From contig CM055872.1 of the NCBI GenBank assembly GCA_029582165.1, positions 33,940,261 to 34,004,260 on the forward strand: DNA of 64,000 bases. Reading direction: 5' to 3'. The stretch comes from Portulaca oleracea. Lineage: Eukaryota; Streptophyta; Magnoliopsida; Caryophyllales; Portulacaceae. Both the position numbers and the translations under genes were made by a program. The notes beneath the pieces are model-generated. The model did no database searches and was not told where the DNA came from. It worked only from the letters and a program-made list of their open reading frames with translations. Numbering within the stretch: position 1 is the stretch's first letter; each line of letters starts with the position of its first letter. Of the stretch, positions 55,291 to 64,000 are shown piece by piece.

Positions 55291-56345
55291 GTGTTCGAAT
55301 GTGTTTGTGTTAGCGTGCAAAAGAGATTGAGTCAGTGTGCAAAGGAACATGTACTAGTGTGTAAATATATATGTGTTAGCGTGCAAATGAGTCTGTGCTG
55401 AGTGTACAAAAATATAAAAATAAGTGTGCGAATGTGTTTGTGTTAGCGCGCAAAATAGATTGAGTCAGTGTGCAAAGGAATATGTACTAGTTTGTAAATA
55501 TATATGTGTTAGTGTGCAAATGAATCTGTGCTGGGTGCACAAAATATAAAAATAGGTGTGCGAATGTGTTTGTGTTAGCGTGCAAAAGAGATTGAGTTAG
55601 TTTGCAAAGGAATATGTACTAGTATGTAAATATATATGTGGTAGCGTGCAAATGAGTCTGTGTTGGGCGTGCAAAAATATAAAAATAGGTGTGAATGTGT
55701 TTGTGTTAGCATGCAAAAGAGATTGAGTCAGTGTGCAAAGAAATATGTACTAGTGTGTAAATATATATGTGTTAGCGTGCAAAAGAGTTTGAGTCAGTGT
55801 GCAAAGGAATATGTACTAGTGTGTAAATATATATGTGTTAGCGTGCAAATGAGTCTCTGCTGGGTGTATAAAAAAATATAAAAATAGGCAACAAAGAGTA
55901 CGTGAAGATTCGTCCAAAAATATTCCGTACAAAACAAGTGTGCAAAGAAATTTGTGATAATGTACATAAGAGTAAGCCTTAGTGTGCTAAGAGTCTGTGC
56001 TAGCGGCAAAGAAATATGTGCTTGTGTATAAATGTGTCTGTGTTAGTGTGTAAAAGAGTTTATGGTAGTGTGCAAAGGAGTTTATGTTAGTGTGCAAATA
56101 TGTTTTTGTTAGCATGTAAAAAACAATTGTGTTGGTGTGCAAAGAAATCTAAATTAATGTGCAAATGAGTTCATGTCGTTGTGCAGAGGAGTACATATTA
56201 ATGTGCAAACAAGATCTTGTTAGTGTATCAAAAAAATTAACATACAAAGGAGTCTAGCTAGTGTAAAAAGGACAAAAAAATTAGTGTGCAAAGGAGTCTA
56301 TGATAGTGTGCAAATGTGTACATCTCACAAAATATTAGTAAGCAA
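55291..56345 (+). repeat. Higher-order tandem repeat: 22-bp units in 133-bp sets
   Basis: Basic unit about 22 bp, e.g. AGTGTGCAAAGGAATATGTACT. Six units plus an AAAAATATAAAAATA spacer make a set of 132-133 bp, repeated at 55,291, 55,424, 55,556 and 55,689, the last with an internal duplication. To 56,345 the units become degenerate. ORFs across it (e.g. 55,660-55,881) only translate the repeat. Confidence 0.88.
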
Positions 56346-56932
56346 ATGAATTTGGGTTAGGGCTTATCAAGTTCAAGGATAACTTTAATTTGACCATTTT
56401 TTACCTTAATTTATAAAAAATTACTTACTAAAAATTCAAGTTAAAAACAAAAAATATTAATTTTAATATACGGGTGTACATGAATCACTTATACATATAT
56501 TAAAAAAACTATTAAATTATGAATAATAGTGAAATATAAAAGAAACATGAGAGAGAAGCAAAGCAAAAAAATAATAATATTAATAATTTAATATCTATTT
56601 TTTATGTATTCAAAATAAAAAATTATACTTGGGTTATAAGAGAAAAATATATGAAAAAGTGAGATATTGACAAAGCACAAAAGTAAATTTCTTTCTCAAA
56701 AATATCTACTCATGGCTGATACTAAGATTTGAATTGTTGACCTCTAGCATGCTATATAGGAATAGGACCGCTCAACCAATCAATTTCTATGCTACACTAG
56801 GCTTGAAGCTTGATAATTAAATTTATTTTCTACGCGCATCACGATTTGGACCAAAATCTGTGCTTTGGGCTTTATTTGTGGACTGGGTATAGCGGGAGTT
56901 ATAATTAGATCTGTAGTCCCTTGGGACTACAA

Positions 56933-57260
56933 TCTAAGGACTGATGGGAGAATTATTCTTAATCTTAAACAAATATCAACTAAATAACGGGTTCATTTGT
57001 TTTATTGGTCATCTTTTTTTTATTTTGCGAATTCGTTATTTTTTTATTCATTCTGCAGTTGAATGAGTGATACAAAATGTATTAGTTTATTTTGTTGGGT
57101 ATTGTTGTTTTTCTTGTAGTTGTATCAAACAATACAATTTGTTTTTTTTTGTCACAAAATCATTTTGATGATTGTACTGAAATAAAATGTCTATTATTCC
57201 TTATTGATATTGTTATTTAATAATGTTTTATAACCTCTCTGTTACCCACTGTTACCCACT
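56933..57260. other. Intergenic, T-rich
   Basis: No gene. ACTGAAATAAAATGTCTA occurs at ~57,177 and again at ~57,258, next to the telomere-like patch; GTTACCCACT is repeated twice at 57,241. Confidence 0.4.
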
Positions 57261-57272
57261 GAAATAAAATGT

Positions 57273-57302
57273 CTAAACCCTAAACCCTAAACCCTAAACC
57301 CT
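57273..57302. repeat. Interstitial telomere repeat, (TAAACCC)4
   Basis: Four plant telomere units, flanked by copies of TGAAATAAAATG on both sides (57,259-57,270 and 57,302-57,313). Confidence 0.9.
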
Positions 57303-57562
57303 GAAATAAAATGCCATATAAGACTTAATAATACGAACTTTCGATTTGATGCTTAATAATACGAACTTTGACCCCCTGTTACCCACAGTAACATGCCACC
57401 GATTTAGGGGTTTTTTGACTTGCCGGTAAAATGACTTGGCAGCCGCGGCATGTGCTCCTTCATGTTTGACATTGCCACCTCAGCCATTGACAAAAAAAAA
57501 TGCCAACTCACCCTTTTATTTTTTTCCCTTTTATTTTTTAACCCCTTCTCTCTCTTTCTCTT

Positions 57563-57595
<33 letters not shown>

Positions 57596-57703
57596 CGTTG
57601 CAGAGGGATTTCCAGCCTCCCCCCAAACTGCTTCTTCTTCCTCTTCTTCTCATCACTCTCTCATTTCTTCCCCTGTTTCCTTTTCTACTCTATTTCAGAA
57701 ATC

Positions 57704-57898
57704 ATGGGGTCCGAAGAAAGGAACATTCTAGTAACTGGAGGAGCAGGTTTTGTGGGTACCCACTGTGTTCTTCAGCTTCTGAAGGAGGGTTTTAGGGTTG
57801 TTGTCATCGATAATCTCGATAATTCGTGCCAAGAAGCCATTAATCGTGTCAAGGAGCTTGCTGAGCCTTAATCAGCATCGAAACTCAAATTTCATCTA
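57704..57898 (+). pseudogene. UDP-glucose 4-epimerase exon 1 fragment (premature stop)
   Basis: ATG 57,704 begins [20 protein letters not shown], the NAD-binding Rossmann start (TGGAGFVG) of plant UDP-glucose/UDP-galactose 4-epimerases (UGE family), then [24 protein letters not shown] at 57,869-57,871 cuts it after 55 codons; the frame continues through KLKFHL to a GT donor at 57,899. The following 500 bp is intron-like and no further exon is present, whereas the full enzyme is ~350 residues. A possible 3' splice site (CTCTATTTCAG) lies just before the ATG. It is a gene fragment, not a functional epimerase. Confidence 0.82.
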
Positions 57899-58449
57899 GT
57901 AATTTTGGGGTTTGAGTATCTGGGTTTTGGTATTTTGTTCGAATTTTGGTTAATTGTGAAGTTGTCTTTCAGGGTTTTTGAAAGTTTGGATGAATTTTCG
58001 ATGATTTCTAAGTGGAAACCATTTGAGTTTTGATATTTTGTTTGAATTTCAGTTGCTTGTGAAGTTATCTTTCTGGGTTTTTGAAAGTTCGGATGAATTT
58101 TGGGTAATTCGTGAATTTTGCTTTCTGGGTTTGTGAAAGTTCAAATGAAATTTGGGTTTTGATATTTTTGTTGAATTTCAGTTGCTTGTGAAGTTATCTT
58201 TTTGGGTTTTGATTTTCTGATAGAATTCTGGGTAATTCTTGAATTTTTCTTTCTAGGTTTATAAACTTTGGATGAATTTTGGGTGATTTCTAAGTTTAAC
58301 TTTCTGGGTATATAAAATTCGGACATAATTTTGGATTTTCTGATAGAATTTTGGGTGATTTCCAAATGAAAAGCTATTTTGCTTGAATTTCAGTTGCTGG
58401 TGGAATTAATTAATCAATTAGGTTTCTGGGTTTGAATGTTGCAACGGAG
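57899..58449 (+). repeat. Intron-like sequence with degenerate tandem repeats
   Basis: Phrases such as TTTCTGGGTTT, GAATTTTGGGT.ATT and CAGTTGCTTGTGAAGTTATC recur at irregular 60-110 bp spacing through the stretch. Confidence 0.6.
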
Positions 58450-58549
58450 AGAAATGAGAGAGTGATGAGAAGAAGAAGAAGAAGAAGAAGAAGAAGAAGA
58501 AGAAGAAGAAGAAGAAGCAGTTTGGGGGGAGGCTGGAAATCCATATGCA

Positions 58550-58593
<44 letters not shown>

Positions 58594-58731
58594 GGTTAAA
58601 AATTAAAAGGGTGTAGACACCGGGATTTGCACTAATATAATCCCGACTCATCAAGCATTGAAGGTTGAATACATTTTTTTTTTGGGTCAATGTAGCAAGC
58701 AATACAAAACAGAAGCGACCCACTAGATGAG

Positions 58732-58907
58732 ACAAAACCCGCACGGGTTTTAAGCGAACAAGAGACAGCCCAGAACCAAGGCAGGCCCAAGGCGCGCCCC
58801 GGTCCACACTAGAAAACCCGCAAGGGTTTTCTTGTCCCCAAACGCGCCGTTTTGCTTGCCATGTCAGCGATCCGTGCCGAAGGTTTATAAAACCCACGCG
58901 GGGTTTA
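58732..58907. repeat. Three palindromes of the AAAACC...GGTTTT family, U3 of E2 LTR
   Basis: Cores AAAACCCGCACGGGTTTT, AAAACCCGCAAGGGTTTT and AAAACCCACGCGGGGTTT. Stems are kept while the centre differs from E1's CCTAGG. Confidence 0.85.
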
Positions 58908-59764
58908 TTTTCAAGGATCCGGCGCCAAAAATATGATCAACATCCCATGATATTAGCCCATGTGCATTTGACTTGACCTTGACTTGATTTTGCATGGATA
59001 GAGGGCATGATCTTAGGGGTATGTTCCCCTCCTTTTCCCTCCTAAACCTCACCTTCATCACCTATAAATACCCCCCTCCATTCCATTCATTTTCACCAAC
59101 TATCATCATAATCCTACCTACACTCTTTTAAACTCTCCTTAATATATTCATTCTCATATTACCATACCTTCACTCTACCAAATTCCAATCAAATCACTAT
59201 CCATATATCACATTTCCATCCCCTCACACTTTCATTCTATTCATCCATCAAGTCAAGGTGAGGTCAAGATCTTCAAACGGCGCATTCGAGCTCCTAAATA
59301 AAAGAGGTTCGCTTTTTATATTTTCTTTCATTATTGTTATTTTAATCATGTAATTTGTACTTTAAATTCGGTTATATGTGCATATTTTATAAACTAAAAT
59401 TTTCATTTTATCTTGCATGTTAAGAATATAATTTTGCGAAATTAATTAAACTTCTCCCCGCTCTTTTTCGTTTTAATGTCGATTTTAGTAGAGTCCGTTT
59501 TCTAACGGGCGAATTCAAGAATTCTTATAATTCTTGAATTCGTAACCTTACCCCCGAACTTAGAATCGGGTTTCGTAGACCGGAGTTATTCTTATTATTT
59601 TTATGGTTTGTCGGTTTCCTTAAATCGGCTGGCGACTCTTTATTCTTTTATAATCTGTTTGATTATTTAATATTGAAATTTACATAAAAATAATTAAGAA
59701 ATGATTTAATATCTTTCCTCACACCCAATTTAAAGTGGAAAAATTGAGAGAAAATGTGTCTGAA

Positions 59765-59870
59765 TTAATAAAACTCACATAGGTTTCATTATTTCAGATT
59801 CATGTTCTCTGGCCCGAGGGAAACAGGCGGCCCGGCCCAAGAGCCATCAAAACCCGCGCGGGTTTTGTTG
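59765..59870. repeat. Two palindromes of the same family, downstream part of E2 LTR
   Basis: AATAAAACTCACATAGGTTT (59,765-59,792, degenerate) and AAAACCCGCGCGGGTTTT (59,847-59,870, a perfect 18-bp palindrome), at the same relative places as the two in E1. Confidence 0.8.
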
Positions 59871-60133
59871 GTTCTAGCGGCCCGCGTGCTTCCTTTTGGG
59901 CCTGAATGTGTAGTGGGCTGATTTTGAATCATTATTAATATATTTTTGTGTAATTTCAAGTGTTTAATTAATAAAAAACGGATTTATAAAATAAATAAAA
60001 TTTCACCATCCCGAAAATGAATTTCATAAAATAAAAATATCTTTATTTAAGGATTAAGCAACCTTAGTCGGCTCCCGATCACTCAAGTAGCGCATCACGG
60101 GAAAAGGGTCACTTTTCCCGGGGTCCTACAGAT

Positions 60134-60152
60134 TGGCGACTCCACTGGGGAC
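60134..60152 (+). other. E2 primer binding site (tRNA-Arg-like)
   Basis: TGGCGACTCCACTGGGGAC, three bases after the LTR; from memory close to the complement of a plant tRNA-Arg 3' end. Confidence 0.75.
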
Positions 60153-61599
60153 TTAAACTTTAAAAAGAGGGTAAGACTTGAAAAAATCGAATTAATTTGA
60201 AATTGTAAAAGGGTGAATTTGATTTATTTCGTGATTTTATAATTCTTTTTAGGCATCCTTTGCATACCGGGCCACTAATCGCGTCTTTTGACACGTTAGC
60301 ACAAAGGTGACGGTTAAGTTATACCTTGGTGATTCCCTCGAGAGCGGGTAGGCCACTACTTGTGTGCTGCACTCTACATCGCCAAGCATTTGGTCTCTCC
60401 TCTCCCCACGTTACACTCAAAGGGCTTCCTTGAAGTTCTTTGAACAATATCTCGCACTCCTTACTTAACGGTATGGGGTACGGAGAGGAAAACATGCGGT
60501 AGACCATGTAATCCAACCATAGAAAAATCCATGAACATAGAACCTTGGTTTAGGATATCCACTCATGTCGTATGGTATATGCTATGTGCTACCCCTTCCC
60601 CTTTTGTTTTTCTTTCGTTTTAGAGTCGACTCTAGTTTTAGAGATTTTGTTCTAGTCCATATAAAATTCATTAGGTTGAGAAAATGGTTATTTATTAATT
60701 AAAATAATTAACCCAAAAAGCATCATGGTTAGCCCAAGTGGAAGGGTCCATTTATGCTTAAAAGGTGATTATTTTAAGTAATAAATAAAAAATTGACTCG
60801 CCTTTGATGATATTATATGGCCCTTTACAAAATTCTCCTAACCAAAGGTCCCAAAATTAATTAAAGGTCTAACAAAGTAAATGGATACTATTTTAGATTG
60901 CATAATAGTCACTAGTCTTGAGTAAATTAATTCGTCGATTTAATTAATAAATCCATCACATGTATGGCCGGCCCGTTGATAGGCCCAACTATATTGGATT
61001 TGTCAATTAAGCCCATAAATTAATTATAACTCGCTTATTGTTGACTTTATTCAATCCTTTATAATATCCGTTTCCCTCGACTAAAAAAAATGCAATAAAA
61101 GAAAAAAAGAAAAGTTGGGTCGTCGGTTTTGTCAAGCATTATTCTAGTCTACATAATAGTCATTATGGCTCGAGCCGTCTGAATTGTTAGGCCGAGTTAC
61201 GGATTCTCCTTAAAATGGTCGGCCAGTGGATTAGGCCCATCCGAATTGCGAAACACTAACTTGAGCCTAACAATTTACGACCCGCTCGCTGTGTATGACT
61301 TTGTGCGGCCCTTTATAATGCTTCGTCCATAGGTCCATATAGAGTTAGGTCATGCACTCCCAAAAAGTGGGTGAGTCTCTTGTGTCAGCATATATGTCTC
61401 GCGTCAGTAGGATCATACAGGTCTTTAGGGCATGCATGCATCGGGCAGTATGTGTCAGAGTATGTCTTTGAGTGTTCTAACTTTGAATTTCCATGCAGGC
61501 ATCATTGGTGATCGACTCCGAGCCCGCATTCGAGATCCGCGAACTGGTCGTTTGATTCCAAACCCACATTACGATCCATCTGCAACTAGCGACAGCACC
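60153..61599 (+). other. E2 leader with doubled segment
   Basis: Untranslated. A ~190-bp segment (CATAATAGTCA..., GGCCGG or GGCCGAG, ATTAGGCCCAT or ATAGGCCCAACT, TTTATAAT) occurs at about 60,890-61,085 and, diverged, at 61,140-61,325. ORFs inside are short and unsupported. Confidence 0.55.
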
Positions 61600-64000
61600 A
61601 TGTCTGGAGAGCAATTCCAAGAGATCCGGTCCAAAGCGCCGAAGCCAACAACACGAAGCATTTGGACGAACTCTACACCAAGATGCAGGGTCTGGTCTTT
61701 GCTAATTCCCTGGAGCAGGAACAAAAGATGGGCAAAAGGCTGAATGAACAACAACAGGTGATGGATGGCATGTTGCAGGCCATCACTAAGATCAACACCA
61801 AGTTAGGGTTGAATGCTGAACAGGATGACGAGGAAATACAGGGATATGAATCTGAACCTGAAATCATCAAGATATCCCCAAATTCTGGAGAAACAGGGAT
61901 GTCTAAGACTAAGGTTAATACACTTGAAGTGGCGAAACCTACGAGGGACCCCGCTGTTAAGGCTCTCGAACAGAAGTTAGAAAACCTCACCAAGGCAATG
62001 AGCTCTGTGCCGACTTTTGCTGACAAGTACTTAGAGGTTCCATTGCCTGTTCAACCGACTTTGAAGGTAGCTGACAAAGTTGAAGTGCCAAATATTATGT
62101 TCAAACCTTCTGAGAACCCTATTCATCATGTAGAGGAGTTCATGAGGCTGGCACCTTTAAACCGAATTGATGCTGACCTATACTCTACCGTCTTCCCATC
62201 CACCCTAGATGGAGAAGCAAAGGTATGGTATCATGCTCTGTTGCTCCAAGTCAAAGCCAATTGGATTGAATTATTCAAGGCTTTCATCCACCACTATACA
62301 CGCATCCAGAAGAAACAAGCTACAGTGGATGATCTAACCGCTATGAAGCAACGGGATGATGAGCCCTTTATGGATTACTTCGAGAGGTGGCACACAAAAT
62401 TGTCCCACATCAACGAGGCAATTCCTCTCCGTCTGCAGTTATCCACCTTTAAGCAAGGACTCAAGAGCAGCCTATCCAAACACTTGGGGTATCATGTCGT
62501 CAAAGACTTTGATTATCTGAAAGATATCTGTGTCCAATTAGAAGCCATGCAGAATGATAAGACAACTTCGCCTGGATGGAAAGGGTCCAGCTCCAACAGG
62601 AGGGCTACTAGTGCGACTAGCCACCCTTCTAAAATCATGGAGACTAACTCTATCCAGCGCAAGGGGCCTTATGTACCGAAATATGAGACTTATACGCAAT
62701 TGGATGTTCCTTATTCTCAGGCTCTCGACCGTCTGGTTAAGAAAGGTATCCTGGTTTTGCCCTTACCAAAGGAAGAACCAGAAATCAAGGGCAGAAATTA
62801 GGATTCCAACCAATTTTGCCGCTATCATCGTTGCCGAGGTCACGACACCGAGAAATGTTGGACCTTAAGGAGCAAGATAGAGGATATGATAAGGGCAGGG
62901 ACGTTGCCAATGCCAAAAGCTGCCAAGAAACCAAACAATCAAAGTAATCCTATGCCAGAGCATGCAAATGCTATTTTATGTGGGGATTTCAGCTTCGACC
63001 CCTATGCTTTGATTATAGAAACAGGTCAACCTGCCCCCGGAATATTTGGGTTCCCCGAAGATCTACTCATTCATGGTATTTGGGACAGCGACGAGGATGA
63101 TGAGCACGAGCATTCAGAGACAGAATGGATGGAGAAAGATGAGTAAGATGATGTAGCATTCCTTACTCGGTCTGGCCGTCACAACAATAACAGGAATACC
63201 ACCATCCCAGTAGCTGTTCCTAACCTTGCACCAATAAATGGCAGTGACAATCAGACCTCTCCTAAAGATCCTCTTCTTTCTCAACTCAAAAAGACTAGAG
63301 CTGAGGTTACCATATGGCAACTCATATGCAATTCACATGCCCATAGGCAGAAGATGTTGGATGCCCTTACAGCACTCACAGTATCACCTGCAACAACTCC
63401 TAAAACTATGGTTGCTCATATGACTACCTCGCAAGAGATGATCACTTTTGGGATTGAAGATCTACCTCAAGGAGGAGCGTCTCACAACAAAGCCCTATAT
63501 CTTACAGTGCAATGCTCCAACAAAACTATCCCGCTGGTTTTGGTTGACAATGGGTTAGCTGTAAATGTGTGCCCTTGGAGGACGACACAAAAATTGGGAG
63601 TACAATAACAACACTTGGCTCAAAACGGTGTACAACTCAGGGCATATGACAATTCGCCCCGGAAGTCTGTTGGATCTGTGGTGTTGCCTATTACTACTGG
63701 TAGTATCACTCGGAATATGGAGTTTGTGGTGTTGGAGATTCTCGTGTCCTTTAATTTGCTACTAGGGAGGCCCTGGCTTCACGAGTGTAATGCTATGGCA
63801 TCCACCTTACATGAGAAGGTGAAAATGTTGGTTCAAGGACAAGTGATCACTATCTCAGGGGAATCCATCAATGCTGTTTTCACTCCTAAACAGTCAACTC
63901 TCGAGGTGGAGCACCACTCAATGGACGAAGAACTCCACAATTTTGAGCTCGTGGCAATGATGAGCAAAGATGAAGCACCTTTTGACTTCGATCCCAACTC
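61600..64000 (+). pseudogene. E2 gag-protease polyprotein (one frameshift, three stops)
   Basis: ATG 61,600 begins MSGEQFQE. A single-base loss near 61,627 shifts the frame. From 61,662 one frame runs to the window end, interrupted by TAG 62,799-62,801 (Trp expected), TAA 63,144-63,146 and TAA 63,606-63,608. It has the Gag core (KPSENPIHHVEEFMRL, AKVWYHALLLQ, FERWHTKLSHI), the CHHC knuckle (CRYHRCRGHDTEKC, ~62,817-62,858) and the protease (active site VDNGLAVNVCP, about 63,543; FNLLLGRPWLHE, about 63,750). Gag and protease in one frame shows that the family encodes them together. The usual Ser after DNG is Leu here. Confidence 0.85.

Larger units (their letters stand above)
54153..56932. mobile_element. 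Putative TIR element carrying a satellite-like array
   Basis: Ends are ATTGTAGTCCCGCGGGA ... ATTACTCCCGCTA (54,153-54,195) and, inverted, TAGCGGGAGTTATAA ... TTGGGACTACAAT (56,890-56,932). The arms are imperfect and no target duplication is evident, so superfamily is unknown. Inside are AT-rich stretches, inverted 22-bp-type repeats at 54,865-54,980 and the main array at 55,291-56,345. No transposase. Confidence 0.45.
57528..58611. repeat. Inverted repeat around the epimerase exon
   Basis: Left arm 57,528-57,667 (AACCCCTTCTCTC, (CT)n, CCGTTGCAGAGGGATTTCC, CCTCCCCCCAAACTGC, TCATCACTCTCTCATTTCT). Right arm 58,450-58,611 is its reverse complement, including GCAGTTTGGGGGGAGGCTGG and GGGGTTAAAA. 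Arms are ~140-160 bp and differ mainly in microsatellite length ((GAA)n at 58,467-58,517, (GA)n at 58,552-58,590). The ~780-bp loop holds epimerase exon 1 and intron-like sequence. The right arm ends exactly at the E2 LTR. Confidence 0.85.
58612..60130 (+). repeat. E2 5' LTR (1,519 bp)
   Basis: TGTAGACACCGGGATT...GGGGTCCTACA. TATAAATA at 59,064-59,071 is followed by CCCCCCTCCATTCC, as in E1. Five palindromes: 58,732-58,752, 58,812-58,831, 58,886-58,907, 59,765-59,792 and 59,847-59,870. Confidence 0.9.
58612..64000 (+). mobile_element. Second Tat-type element E2 (right end off-window)
   Basis: LTR, tRNA-Arg-like primer site, leader and gag-protease in E1's order on the plus strand. Gag motifs match E1 almost residue for residue over long stretches, while the LTR palindrome centres differ, so E2 is a sister subfamily. 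It sits inside the right arm of the epimerase inverted repeat. The 5 bp before the LTR are AAGGG, the expected duplication at the far end. Confidence 0.88.

Noticed and set aside
55660..55881. 73-codon ORF with Cys/Val-rich repeated peptide
   Set aside because: It is the 22-bp tandem repeat read in one frame; other sets are not open.
57436..57795. 119-codon plus ORF overlapping the epimerase exon
   Set aside because: Low-complexity translation of the CT-rich leader; the epimerase frame is the meaningful one.
58418..58897. 159-codon minus-strand ORF
   Set aside because: It runs through (GAA)n, (GA)n and the E2 LTR and has Phe and Ser-Leu homopolymers; no protein character.
60134..60152. Possible tRNA gene at the primer site
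   Set aside because: Only the 3'-end complement is present; no cloverleaf can be built.
1..64000. CRISPR array, rRNA, riboswitch or bacterial-type system
   Set aside because: No regularly spaced identical repeats with unique spacers, no rRNA signature; all tandem repeats are plant-type degenerate arrays.

Overview
The window is eukaryotic nuclear DNA from a flowering plant, almost certainly a eudicot with a repeat-rich genome. Evidence: spliceosomal GT-AG introns, plant-type TATA boxes, Ty3/gypsy elements of the Tat and Athila lineages, a Sirevirus-type Ty1/copia element, plant L1-type LINE fragments, several MITE classes, TTTAGGG-type telomere repeats, and a plant cell-surface gene (fasciclin-like arabinogalactan protein). 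I cannot name the species. No bacterial operons, CRISPR arrays, rRNA genes or convincing tRNA genes are present.

1-16,344: a giant Ty3/gypsy Tat-type element (here E1) on the minus strand. Read from its 5' LTR (14,751-16,344): tRNA-Arg-like primer site, gag, protease, RT, two consecutive RNase H domains, integrase. Between integrase and the (off-window) 3' LTR lie two broken genes in the opposite direction, one with its own TATA box and an intron. A complete gag-only LTR element (5,421-9,518, TSD ATGTT, 588-codon gag open) sits in the RT/RNase H of E1.

16,345-~26,900: E1 abuts the 3' part of an Athila-type element (LTR from 18,757), which in turn lies inside the non-coding 3' part of another Tat-type element whose LTR starts at 25,191. 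~26,900-30,120: two diverged LTR-like arms in inverted orientation, both carrying clusters of a CACGACCGTG-like palindrome. 30,904-31,439: foldback element with a 9-bp TSD (Mutator-like). 31,918-32,838 and 35,027-36,545: two 5'-truncated LINEs with target duplications.

37,672-38,445: the only apparently intact host gene, an FLA14-like GPI-anchored fasciclin protein on the minus strand.

39,497-48,395: a full-length Ty1/copia Sirevirus-like element (LTRs ~1.0 kb, TSD ATAGT, iMet primer site). Its gag and pol are broken, but a 397-codon ORF behind pol is open. It interrupts an old antisense Tat remnant recognisable at ~39,290-39,491, 48,401-49,450 and 52,020-52,960. 50,966-53,958 holds a group of MITEs (hAT-like, Stowaway, foldback, PIF/Harbinger-like). 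54,153-56,932 is a TIR-like element carrying a higher-order tandem repeat of 22-bp units.

57,250-58,611: an interstitial telomere-repeat patch, then exon 1 of a UDP-glucose 4-epimerase gene with a premature stop, bracketed by an inverted copy of its own 5' leader. A second Tat element (E2, plus strand) starts at 58,612 inside the right arm of that inverted repeat and runs off the window in gag-protease.

The features most worth follow-up are the family of variable-centre palindromes in the Tat LTRs, which recur around the antisense accessory gene; the inverted-repeat capture of a host epimerase exon; and the intact extra ORF of the otherwise dead Sirevirus. Lineage and domain names are from recognition of motifs, not from any database search.
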